From the NCBI GenBank assembly GCA_013286985.1, contig JABDEQ010000043.1:1-22772 (forward strand): a DNA stretch of 22,772 nt, written 5' to 3'. Shown in pieces: positions 16,372 to 22,772 of this stretch (its first letter is position 1; every line of letters starts with the position of its first letter). Source of the stretch: Bacteroidota bacterium. Its GTDB lineage: Bacteria; Bacteroidota; Bacteroidia; Sphingobacteriales; Sphingobacteriaceae. Made by a program: the position numbers and the translations under genes. Below the pieces are notes generated by a model. The model did no database searches and was not told the DNA's origin. It was given only the letters and a program-made list of their open reading frames with translations.

Positions 16372-16456
16372 CAATTTAGGCTATAACAAAAAACACTGGT
16401 AAGAATTTGCTCTTACTTCGTTGCGCTGGTGCGTAATGTAACGAACCTCTCAAATG

Positions 16457-16493
16457 CAAATAGGGCCACGTCCTTTCGTTGCGGCCCTATTTG
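16457..16493 (-). promoter_or_regulatory. Leader hairpin upstream of the polytopic membrane protein gene
   Basis: Arms CAAATAGGGCC (16457-16467) and GGCCCTATTTG (16483-16493) form a perfect 11-bp stem with a 15-base loop, 86 bases before the ATG. No T-run follows on either strand, so it is more likely a leader structure, a binding site or an mRNA stabiliser than a terminator. Confidence 0.45.
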
Positions 16494-16525
16494 AAAGTAG
16501 TCTATTGACAAGCAATTACATTACC

Positions 16526-16560
16526 CCCGCTATCCGAAGTCATAGAAATCGGATAGCGGG
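16526..16560 (+). terminator. Hairpin with T-rich tail, possible terminator
   Basis: CCCGCTATCCGA (16526-16537) pairs perfectly with TCGGATAGCGGG (16549-16560) around an 11-base loop. On the + strand it is followed by AGAGATTTTTA. No + strand gene lies upstream, so its purpose is unclear; it may insulate the tRNA operon from the membrane-protein gene. Confidence 0.4.
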
Positions 16561-16742
16561 AGAGATTTTTATGCGCTGCCCCGGTAACAACAATCCTCCA
16601 AAAAATCAAACATTTAGCCCATTTTGTCCCAGCTTTTCCCATATTTCGCATAACTCATTGATCTACAATAAGCATTGTCCAGCTGGCCCAAGCTGTTTCT
16701 GCTGTGTCATGTATTCCTGGGACAAGACAACATCCCTTAGAA

Positions 16743-16775
16743 ACAAAAAATCCCTTCCGTTTTGCGGAAAGGATT
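16743..16775 (-). terminator. Intrinsic terminator of the tRNA operon
   Basis: On the - strand AATCCTTTCCG (16765-16775) pairs, with one mismatch, with CGGAAGGGATT (16749-16759) around a 5-base loop, and six Ts follow directly. It lies 3 bases beyond the last tRNA-Gly. Confidence 0.85.
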
Positions 16776-16778
16776 CGG

Positions 16779-16851
<73 letters not shown>

Positions 16852-16878
16852 GTTGGTATAGGTACTCATATTAACACA

Positions 16879-16906
16879 AAATCCCGATACGCCGGTATCG
16901 GGATTT
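16879..16906 (-). terminator. Hairpin between tRNA-Leu and distal tRNA-Gly
   Basis: A perfect 12-bp stem (AAATCCCGATAC, 16879-16890, with 16895-16906) has a 4-base loop and TTGTGTT after it on the - strand. It lies 2 bases past the tRNA-Leu 3' end. It could be a partial terminator or a processing signal, since another tRNA follows. Confidence 0.55.
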
Positions 16907-16907
16907 G

Positions 16908-16992
16908 TACTCAGAGCGGGAATCGAACCCGCACTCCGTTTACGGGAACAGGATTTTAAGTCCTGCGTGTCTACCAGTTCCACCATCTGAGC
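16908..16992 (-). tRNA. tRNA-Leu (anticodon UAA)
   Basis: An 85-base class II tRNA. Acceptor GCTCAGA pairs with TCTGAGT (first pair G-U), anticodon stem CAGGA/TCCTG around CTTAAAA gives anticodon UAA, and a long variable arm (TTCCCGTAAACGGAG) precedes the T-arm GCGGG-TTCGATT-CCCGC. The discriminator A, required by leucyl-tRNA synthetase, is present. It reads UUA and UUG codons, which this AT-rich genome uses often. CCA is not encoded. Confidence 0.95.
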
Positions 16993-17047
16993 AGGTGATT
17001 TTAAAAATCATCCCGATATTGCATCGGGATTTAAACCTTTTAACAAT

Positions 17048-17072
17048 AAATCCCTTCTTTTGAAAGGGATTT
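17048..17072 (-). terminator. Hairpin after the proximal tRNA-Gly
   Basis: AAATCCCTT (17048-17056) pairs with AAGGGATTT (17064-17072), one base past the tRNA-Gly 3' end; a second hairpin ATCCCGAT/ATCGGGAT sits at 17010-17030. Since tRNA-Leu follows without an obvious promoter, these are more likely processing or partial-termination structures than full terminators. Confidence 0.45.
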
Positions 17073-17073
17073 G

Positions 17074-17146
<73 letters not shown>

Positions 17147-17199
17147 ATTGGTTTTTCCGCTTTTTTCATTCTCTCTATGTCCTTTTCGCAAGCGGAGTG

Positions 17200-17229
17200 C
17201 AAATATAGACAGAAAAGAATGTTTTGCAA
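17200..17229 (-). promoter_or_regulatory. Promoter of the tRNA operon
   Basis: On the - strand TTG (17227-17229), 19 bases, then TATATTTG (17200-17207). This is the Bacteroidota primary sigma-factor consensus with exact -7 element and exact spacing. Transcription should begin near 17193, giving a short leader with a possible CCGCTT/AAGCGG hairpin before the first tRNA. Confidence 0.8.
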
Positions 17230-17257
17230 GGAATAATTTCACTTTTTTTTAAATAGT

Positions 17258-17740
17258 TCATAAGTCACTGGATTTCAAAACGTCAGAAATCAAGTCATTT
17301 TCGTATCCGCGGCTTAAAGCGTATTGCTGTAATTTATATTTACGTTTATAGGTGTCCTTCTCACTCACCAATGCTGCTTTTTTGCTTAAAATCTTCTGCA
17401 AGGTCAGTAAATATTCGTCTCCGTCTATCACCAGCAGTGCTTTTTTGATCAAAACATCGGGCACGCGCTTTAATTTTAGTCCCTGCTTTATCTTCTGCTT
17501 CCCCCACCCTTTTTGTTTAAATTTTCCGGTGGTATAGGCCTTTGCAAAACGTTCTTCGTTCAAAAAATTATCACCTATCAGTCGGCTAATAATATTTTCT
17601 ACTGCAAGGCTATGCATTCCCCATTCATATAACTTATCGCGCACTTCCTGTTGCGAGCGTTCCTGGTAGGCACAATAATGCTCGGCTTTGACTTGTGCAG
17701 CGGCTTCGGTAATTATTTTATTGGTTTTTGGATAATCCAT
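17258..17740 (-). CDS. recX: RecX family regulator of RecA
   Basis: The 160-residue all-helical protein has the three-repeat RecX layout. YCAYQERSQQEVRDKLYEWG at about 22-41 is the first repeat. NIISRLIGDNFLNEERFAKAYTTGKFKQKGWGKQKIKQGL is the most conserved core, including the ERFAxAY and GxxKI motifs, and KYKLQQYALSRGYENDLISDVL is the third repeat. RecX binds the RecA-DNA filament and limits its growth, and so restrains recombination and the SOS response. I chose ATG 17740 over a TTG one codon earlier. It is divergent from murF-alr with 57 bases between, and is not next to recA here. The length is typical for the family. Confidence 0.93.
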   Translation of the reverse strand: MDYPKTNKIITEAAAQVKAEHYCAYQERSQQEVRDKLYEWGMHSLAVENIISRLIGDNFLNEERFAKAYTTGKFKQKGWGKQKIKQGLKLKRVPDVLIKKALLVIDGDEYLLTLQKILSKKAALVSEKDTYKRKYKLQQYALSRGYENDLISDVLKSSDL

Positions 17741-17797
17741 CAAACCAAAATTCGTTAAAAATTCTTCTATCTACAGAAATATAAGCAATTTCGTACC

Positions 17798-20260
17798 ATG
17801 CCCAGTAATCAATACTCCATTTCAGATATTCAGCGCATCATTCAGGCCGGTGGAAACATCAGGCATGAATATACCATCAGCACTCTGTTAACCGACAGTC
17901 GCCGTATCAGTAATCCGTCAGAGGGCTTATTTTTCGCCCTGAGCGGCAGGCGGAACGGGCATGAGTTTATCGCCGAAGCTTATGCCGCGGGTGTACGTAA
18001 CTTTGTAGTAAGGGAAGGTCCGGAAATTAAAGTCCCCGAAGCTAATTTTTTAATTGTTGATGATGTGCTGGGCGCATTGCAAACACTCGCTGCTTATCAC
18101 CGCAACCGTTTTGACCTGGAAGTTATCGGCATTACCGGAAGCAACGGGAAAACCATTGTTAAAGAATGGCTATACCAATTGCTTTGTATCGATAAAAACG
18201 TTGTTCGGAACCCTAAAAGCTATAATTCGCAAATAGGCGTACCACTTTCAGTTTGGCAGATTAATGAATCTAATAACCTGGGTATTTTTGAAGCCGGTAT
18301 CTCCACTATCAGCGAAATGGAAAAGCTGGAAGCCATCATCAAACCATCCATAGGCGTGCTAACCCATATCGGCCCTGCTCATGATGAAGGTTTCGAAAAC
18401 AGGCATCAAAAGGTAGTTGAAAAACTGCGGTTGTTTAAAAATTGCCGGCTGCTGATTCATAATTACGATCAGTTGGTTGATTACAAGGATTCTATAAAAT
18501 CGCAAAGCCGGTTTACCTGGAGTACCAAGTTTAAACAAGCCGATTTATATGTTTTTAGCGAAACAGTAATTTCTAAGAATTTTTATCTGCGCGCAAAATA
18601 TAAGGGGCGCGAAATTGAATGCCTGATCCCCTTTCTGGACGAAGCTTCTGTTGAAAATGCCATTGTTTGCTGGGCCGTAATGCTGGCAATGGACTACAGT
18701 GCTGTTGAGGCCGACAAACGCATTGAACGCTTAAATGCCGTTAGCATGCGCCTGGAATTAAAAACCGGCATTAATGACTGTTCGGTTATTGATGATTCGT
18801 ATAACTCTGATTTTCAATCGTTAGAGATTGCTTTAAATTTTTTAAATCAGCAAAATCAGCATAGTAAAAAGACGCTTATTCTGTCAGATATCTTCCAGTC
18901 GGGTTTACAGCCAGATGTTTTGTACAGGCAGGTTGCTGATATGGTGAGCCTGAAAAAAGTTGACAAATTTATCGGGATCGGCGAAGCTATAACGGCTCAT
19001 AAAGACTTTTTTAACGTGCCCGAAAAATATTTTTATGCTGATACATCATCAATGCTGCAAAACCTAAGAGCACTAAACTTTAAGGAAGAAACCATCCTGA
19101 TAAAAGGTTCCCGCAGTTTTGAATTTGAGCGTATTAGTCGTGCATTGGTACAAAAAGCCCATGAAACCATATTGGAAATAAACCTTAATGCTTTGTTGAA
19201 TAATCTGAACTATTATCGCCATAAATTAAAGCCCGGTACAAAGGTGATGGCTATGGTAAAGGCATTTTCGTACGGCAGTGGCACATTTGAAGTAGCCAAT
19301 ATGCTGCAATATAACAAAGTTGATTATTTGGCGGTAGCCTATATAGACGAAGGCGTTGCACTAAGGGCAACGGGCATTACCCTGCCGATAATGGTATTGA
19401 ACCCGGAGCTGTCTGCTTTTGATAAACTGGTAGAATATAAACTGGAGCCTGTTATTTATAGTTTCGGCCTCTTTGACGATTATATTAAATATGCACAGGA
19501 TAAAAATGTATTGAGTTATCCCGTGCATTTCAAAATTGATACAGGCATGCATCGGTTAGGCTTTGAAAATTTTGAAATTGAAACTTTGTGTGATCTATTG
19601 GAGAAAAACCGGTATGTGCATGTGCAATCCGTGTTTTCACACCTGGTAGCCAGTGACGCTCCTCAGCATGATGAATTTACCCAAAAACAGATCAAAAACT
19701 TTGAAAAGGCCTTTAAGCAAATAGAAAAAACATTAGGCTATAAAGTGATTAAACATATTTGTAATACTTCGGGCATTATCCGATGGCCAAATGCCCATTA
19801 TGATATGGTACGGCTCGGTATTGGCTTATACGGTGTTGATGCCGCTGTAAAGGCATCAGAAGGTGGCTTACAACCTATTGCAAGTTTAAAAACCAGTGTT
19901 TCGCAGGTAAAGAAAATTAAAGCCGGCGAAACCATAAGCTACAGCCGCAGCGGCAAACTGGCAAAAGACGGCAAAATTGCCACCGTGCGTATTGGCTATG
20001 CCGATGGTTATTTACGTGCCTTTGGCAATGGCGTTGGCAAAATGCTTATAAAAGGCGTTAAAGCGCCAACAGTGGGTAATATCACTATGGATATGTGTAT
20101 GCTTGATGTATCAGGAACCGATGTAAAAGAAGGCGACGAAGTAATTGTATTTAACGATCAGATGCGCATTGAAGAGCTTGCTGCACAAATTGGCACCATC
20201 CCCTATGAAATATTAACAAATGTTTCGCAAAGGGTGAAAAGAGTGTACTTTTATGAGTAG
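17798..20260 (+). CDS. murF-alr: Bifunctional MurF ligase / alanine racemase
   Basis: The 820-residue fusion has two full enzymes. Residues 1 to about 450 are MurF: LLTDSRRIS, ATP-binding GITGSNGKT (Lys118), SYNSQIGVPLSVW, EAGISTISEME, THIGPAHDEGFEN and DDSYNSDFQSL. It joins D-Ala-D-Ala to UDP-MurNAc-tripeptide in the cytoplasm. Residues of about 455-820 are a PLP alanine racemase: MVKAFSYGSGT with the Schiff-base Lys488, FKIDTGMHRLGF, IRWPNAHYDMVRLGIGLYG, catalytic Tyr715 in TISYSRSG, and RIGYADGYLRAFGNGVG. It makes the D-alanine used for the same dipeptide, so the fusion links two steps of peptidoglycan synthesis. This fusion is well known in Bacteroidota. The MurF half often has altered catalytic residues in such fusions; the motifs seen here look intact. 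The last seven codons recur 578 bp downstream. Confidence 0.95.
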   Translation: MPSNQYSISDIQRIIQAGGNIRHEYTISTLLTDSRRISNPSEGLFFALSGRRNGHEFIAEAYAAGVRNFVVREGPEIKVPEANFLIVDDVLGALQTLAAYHRNRFDLEVIGITGSNGKTIVKEWLYQLLCIDKNVVRNPKSYNSQIGVPLSVWQINESNNLGIFEAGISTISEMEKLEAIIKPSIGVLTHIGPAHDEGFENRHQKVVEKLRLFKNCRLLIHNYDQLVDYKDSIKSQSRFTWSTKFKQADLYVFSETVISKNFYLRAKYKGREIECLIPFLDEASVENAIVCWAVMLAMDYSAVEADKRIERLNAVSMRLELKTGINDCSVIDDSYNSDFQSLEIALNFLNQQNQHSKKTLILSDIFQSGLQPDVLYRQVADMVSLKKVDKFIGIGEAITAHKDFFNVPEKYFYADTSSMLQNLRALNFKEETILIKGSRSFEFERISRALVQKAHETILEINLNALLNNLNYYRHKLKPGTKVMAMVKAFSYGSGTFEVANMLQYNKVDYLAVAYIDEGVALRATGITLPIMVLNPELSAFDKLVEYKLEPVIYSFGLFDDYIKYAQDKNVLSYPVHFKIDTGMHRLGFENFEIETLCDLLEKNRYVHVQSVFSHLVASDAPQHDEFTQKQIKNFEKAFKQIEKTLGYKVIKHICNTSGIIRWPNAHYDMVRLGIGLYGVDAAVKASEGGLQPIASLKTSVSQVKKIKAGETISYSRSGKLAKDGKIATVRIGYADGYLRAFGNGVGKMLIKGVKAPTVGNITMDMCMLDVSGTDVKEGDEVIVFNDQMRIEELAAQIGTIPYEILTNVSQRVKRVYFYE
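20237..20259 (+). repeat. 23-bp direct repeat, copy 1 (end of murF-alr)
   Basis: The bases encoding the last residues KRVYFYE and most of the stop (AAAAGAGTGTAC then TTTTATGAGTA) recur without a mismatch at 20815-20837. Here the stop is TAG. Confidence 0.9.
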
Positions 20261-20281
20261 TGTTTTAATAAACCGATTACA

Positions 20282-20704
20282 ATGAAAATAATTTTCTTAG
20301 CAGCATTGATGTTTGTGGACACCGTAACCAGTAAACAGCAACAGCCTCAAAATTCTTTTAAAATAACAACTTTTACAGAGGTGCCAAAAGATATGGAAGG
20401 TTGTGGTGAAAACCTTTTTTTGAATAAACAAGATGAAAAGGCAGAGAGATTTGTTTTTTATACTGACTATGTTCGAGGATTGATTTGCATCAATAATAAA
20501 ATGTTTTTAATAACTCGTAGCGATAAGTCCCAGGAAAAAGGCGGTAGCGTATTCTCTAATAAAGATTATACTTTAGTAATTAAATATGGTCAAAAGAAAA
20601 TCACAGGAGATGAAAACTACCAAATAAAAAGCGCTATTATTACTTTAAAGTATCGTTCAATAGTTGTCTGGACAAAAAGTGTTATTGGTGGAGGGGGATG
20701 TTAG
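20282..20704 (+). CDS. Small secreted-type protein of unknown function
   Basis: The 140-residue protein begins with a possible signal peptide, MKIIFLAALMFVDTVTS, which is short and only moderately hydrophobic. The rest is polar and strand-rich, with a Cys pair in DMEGCGENLFLNK (near 40), one Cys in GLICINNKMFL, and an unusual C-terminus VIGGGGC ending in Cys. Periplasmic disulfides are possible. I do not recognise a named family; the EGC motif followed by a KINGK-like strand recalls uncharacterised Bacteroidota proteins, but that is only an impression. The gene is more AT-rich than murF-alr and starts 21 bases after it. It lies wholly between two 23-bp direct repeats, so it may be an inserted gene rather than an old operon member. 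Confidence 0.6.
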   Translation: MKIIFLAALMFVDTVTSKQQQPQNSFKITTFTEVPKDMEGCGENLFLNKQDEKAERFVFYTDYVRGLICINNKMFLITRSDKSQEKGGSVFSNKDYTLVIKYGQKKITGDENYQIKSAIITLKYRSIVVWTKSVIGGGGC

Positions 20705-20814
20705 GTTATACCTATAAATCGTAAAAAATAAAGGGACAAAACATCGTTTTTTAAATTCAGAAAATACGTTTCTAGCTCTATAGAAGCACTTTTATTTTAT
20801 TTCGATACCATTTT

Positions 20815-20837
20815 AAAAGAGTGTACTTTTATGAGTA
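20815..20837 (+). repeat. 23-bp direct repeat, copy 2 (duplicate murF-alr end)
   Basis: An exact copy of 20237-20259, again in a frame that would read KRVYFYE and stop, this time with TAA (20836-20838). It lies 13 bases before the ATG of the DUF502 gene, a natural operon distance, as if this were the ancestral end of murF-alr. Confidence 0.9.
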
Positions 20838-20851
20838 AATTGTAATACCCT

Positions 20852-21448
20852 ATGAAAAAGATAGCCGGAGCCTTATTAAATTATTTTGTAAAGGGGCTAT
20901 TAGTAGTTGTTCCTATGGGGGCAGCATTGTTCCTGATATTTTGGGCGGTTAGAAGCATTGACAACGCGCTCAATTTGAGTGATATTTTTTGGCCCGGTTC
21001 AAAAACCGGGAAACCGGTATACATCCCCGGATTGGGGATTTTAAATGTATTGCTGGTTATTTTTATAGCCGGTATATTGGTAACCAACGTTATTACCGAG
21101 CCTTTTAAACGCTGGTTTAACCGCTGGCTTAATCGTTTGCCCCTTTTTAAATTCTTATACTCATCTATAAAAGACTTAACAGAAGCTTTTGTAGGAGAAG
21201 AGAAAAAATTCAATGAGCCGGTTTTGGTCGAGGTAAATGAGTTTGGCCTAAAAAAAATAGGATTCCTTGTTCAGAAGGATTTATCAACTTTAAACCTACC
21301 GGGTGAAGTGGCTGTGTACTTTCCCTACTCTTATTCGTTCGCGGGACAAGTAGTCATCATATCATCCGACAAGGTGAAACATATTGATAAAAGTGCTGCC
21401 GATATGATGAAATTTGTAATATCCGGCGGGGTGAGCGGGTTAAACTGA
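20852..21448 (+). CDS. DUF502 family membrane protein
   Basis: The 198-residue protein matches the DUF502 family. It has an N-terminal helix with a preceding conserved stretch (ALLNYFVKGLLVVVPMGAALFLIFWAVRSID, residues 7-37), a loop ending in IPGLG, a second helix (NVLLVIFIAGILVTNVI), then the most conserved block WLNRLPLFKFLYSSIKDLTEAF at about 92-113, and a beta-rich soluble C-terminus with PGEVAVYFPYSYSFAGQVVII. Members are inner-membrane proteins without a firmly established biochemical role in bacteria. It probably shares the murF-alr transcript when the small gene between them is read through. Its TGA stop is directly followed by the stop of the convergent MFS gene, with the two codons forming the palindrome TGATCA. 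Confidence 0.9.
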   Translation: MKKIAGALLNYFVKGLLVVVPMGAALFLIFWAVRSIDNALNLSDIFWPGSKTGKPVYIPGLGILNVLLVIFIAGILVTNVITEPFKRWFNRWLNRLPLFKFLYSSIKDLTEAFVGEEKKFNEPVLVEVNEFGLKKIGFLVQKDLSTLNLPGEVAVYFPYSYSFAGQVVIISSDKVKHIDKSAADMMKFVISGGVSGLN

Positions 21449-22663
21449 TCAGGCCTTTTTGAAACTTCTGATAGCTAAAAACGTGCTGATAAGCATTAAG
21501 GCTGCCGCCAGCAGATAAGGCGCTCCGGGGAAATATGTCCCGGTATGTTTATTGGTAAAGTTATAGAAAACATAACTCAAAAGCAGTGGCCCGATTATAA
21601 TACTAATGCTGTTGATAATAGATATGGCACCCTGTAATTCACCCTGTGCGTTTTTGGCTACCTTGCTGGTGGTTAGTCCCTGCAAAGCCGGGCCCGATAT
21701 CCCGCCAAGGCAATAAGGTATCATATACAAATACATTAGCCAGCCCACATTAACAAAAGCAATCAATACCAAACCAACGGCGTAGAAAATCAGACCCGCA
21801 ACTATATTTTTCTGCTGACCAAACTTTGGTATGGTATAACGAATCAAAAAGCCTTGTATGGCTACCAATATTACCCCTATAAAGATGCCCAGCGTGCCTA
21901 CGCTGCTCAGCGTCCAATTAAATTTCTCGAACAAAAAGAAGGATAAAAGATACTCAACCGCTTTCTGACCGATATAAACTAAGGTGATGCAACCCAAAAG
22001 TCCTGTTAATGCTGGTTGCTGAATAAATACCCGGTATAATGATCCAAAAGGATTTGAACGTTTCCAGCTAAACCTGCGGCGATCTTTTATGGGTAAGGAT
22101 TCCGGCAAAACAAACAAACCATAAAGGCCATTGGCCAGCGCGAAAGCTGCGGCAGCCATAAAAGGTATTTTTATATTGATAGCGCCCAGATAGGCACCTA
22201 AAGCAATACCTATGATAAAACCAAAGCCAGATGCCGCGCCAACCAGTCCGAAATTGGCAGCTCTTTTATCGCCGGTGCTAATGTCGGCTATATAAGCAGT
22301 GGCAGTGGCATTACTTGCACCGCTTATTCCGGCAATGGTGCGCCCAACAAATAACCAGGCAATAGATGGCGCAAAAGCCATAAACATATAATCAATACTA
22401 AAGCCAAAAAGCGATATTAACAGCACCGGGCGCCGGCCATAACGGTCGCTTAAATTCCCTAAAACAGAAGCAAAGGCCAATTGCATAGATGCATAAACAG
22501 TTGTAAGCCAGCCGTTGTATCGTGATGCTGTACTCACATCAATATGCCCCAGTGTTTGTAGTAGTTTTGGCAAAACAGGAATGATAATTCCCAATCCCAG
22601 CACATCAATAAATATGGTTATAAAAATAAAACCAAGCGCTGCTGACTGTTTAGATTTTGCCAT
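21449..22663 (-). CDS. TCR/Tet-family MFS exporter
   Basis: The 404-residue protein has about twelve membrane helices. FIDVLGLGIIIPVLP in helix 1 is motif D1 of the drug:H+ antiporters, GNLSDRYGRRPVLL between helices 2 and 3 is MFS motif A, and GAASGFGFIIGIALGAYLG in helix 5 is motif C, the antiporter motif. This combination is typical of the TetA-like 12-TM exporter family, which swaps protons for a drug or metabolite across the inner membrane. Family resemblance alone does not show tetracycline resistance: chromosomal homologues in Bacteroidota commonly have other or unknown substrates, and no TetR-type regulator is adjacent. The start is ATG 22663. It converges on the DUF502 gene with no space and no terminator between them. 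Confidence 0.9.
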   Translation of the reverse strand: MAKSKQSAALGFIFITIFIDVLGLGIIIPVLPKLLQTLGHIDVSTASRYNGWLTTVYASMQLAFASVLGNLSDRYGRRPVLLISLFGFSIDYMFMAFAPSIAWLFVGRTIAGISGASNATATAYIADISTGDKRAANFGLVGAASGFGFIIGIALGAYLGAINIKIPFMAAAAFALANGLYGLFVLPESLPIKDRRRFSWKRSNPFGSLYRVFIQQPALTGLLGCITLVYIGQKAVEYLLSFFLFEKFNWTLSSVGTLGIFIGVILVAIQGFLIRYTIPKFGQQKNIVAGLIFYAVGLVLIAFVNVGWLMYLYMIPYCLGGISGPALQGLTTSKVAKNAQGELQGAISIINSISIIIGPLLLSYVFYNFTNKHTGTYFPGAPYLLAAALMLISTFLAIRSFKKA

Positions 22664-22705
22664 ACTGATGAGAAATAACCGTTTTGCTAAAAAGTTTTAA
22701 TCCGG

Positions 22706-22758
22706 TAAAAATTAATAAGCAGGTAAAACACTATAAGTGTCTATACCTGCTTATTAAT
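22706..22758 (-). terminator. Intrinsic terminator for a gene right of the window
   Basis: A perfect 15-bp stem (22711-22725 with 22744-22758, arm ATTAATAAGCAGGTA) holds a smaller inner stem ACACT/AGTGT. On the - strand it runs into five Ts (22706-22710). It lies upstream of the MFS gene, so it would end a - strand transcript arriving from beyond the window. Confidence 0.75.
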
Positions 22759-22772
22759 AATGGTATTTAATA

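Larger units (their letters stand above)
16372..16742. other. Gene-free stretch with several hairpins
   Basis: The 371 bases between the membrane-protein start and the tRNA terminator hold no credible protein gene. Apparent frames here are tRNA antisense artefacts. Hairpins are at about 16405-16422 (GTAAG/CTTAC), 16457-16493, 16526-16560 and a wide stem 16624-16632 with 16717-16725. Part of it is the leader of the membrane-protein gene on the - strand. Confidence 0.6.

Noticed and set aside
21449..22663. Calling the MFS gene a tetracycline-resistance determinant
   Set aside because: Family motifs place it in the TCR/Tet group, but there is no TetR neighbour or mobile context, and chromosomal homologues often have other substrates.

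Overview
The window looks like chromosomal DNA from a Bacteroidota bacterium, most likely family Sphingobacteriaceae (Mucilaginibacter/Pedobacter-like). The grounds are a fused MurF-alanine racemase gene, a promoter of the Bacteroidota TTG-N19-TAnnTTTG type in front of the tRNA genes, AT-rich leaders without Shine-Dalgarno sequences, membrane-anchored AraC and TPR-histidine kinase architectures, and moderate to low GC. The genus is an inference and was not tested by any search.

Region 1 (1-4711, + strand) is the end of an exopolysaccharide locus. It holds a family 2 glycosyltransferase cut by the window edge and broken by an apparent single-base frameshift near 681, a WcaF-like acetyltransferase, a second family 2 glycosyltransferase (WaaE/KdtX-like), a secreted probable outer-membrane protein and a WcaI-like family 4 glycosyltransferase. 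A strong intrinsic terminator (4750-4780) closes it. Together these genes would assemble and decorate a colanic-acid-like repeat unit.

Region 2 (4980-14353) is a run of signalling and single-function genes: a TPR sensor histidine kinase (+), then on the - strand a DUF2306-like membrane protein, a membrane AraC regulator, a PI-PLC-like phosphodiesterase, a soluble double-PAS histidine kinase, a NYN-LOTUS protein and an SRPBCC lipoprotein. Divergent from the lipoprotein is a Crp/Fnr-type regulator, followed by a 41-residue membrane microprotein. Neither kinase has an adjacent response regulator. Two related short palindromic elements flank the NYN-LOTUS gene.

Region 3 (14354-17257) holds a gene-free stretch with an imperfect inverted repeat, a 538-residue polytopic membrane protein (possible GT-C enzyme), a second gene-free stretch with several hairpins, and a - strand tRNA operon Gly(GCC)-Leu(UAA)-Gly(GCC) with a recognisable promoter and terminator.

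Region 4 (17258-22772) is housekeeping: recX, divergent from murF-alr, then a small unknown secreted-type protein, a DUF502 membrane protein and, convergent, a Tet-family MFS exporter. The clearest unexplained structure is here. The last seven codons of murF-alr plus a stop are repeated exactly 578 bp downstream, just before the DUF502 gene, and bracket the small unknown gene like an insertion scar. I found no CRISPR array, transposase, integrase or recognisable defence operon.
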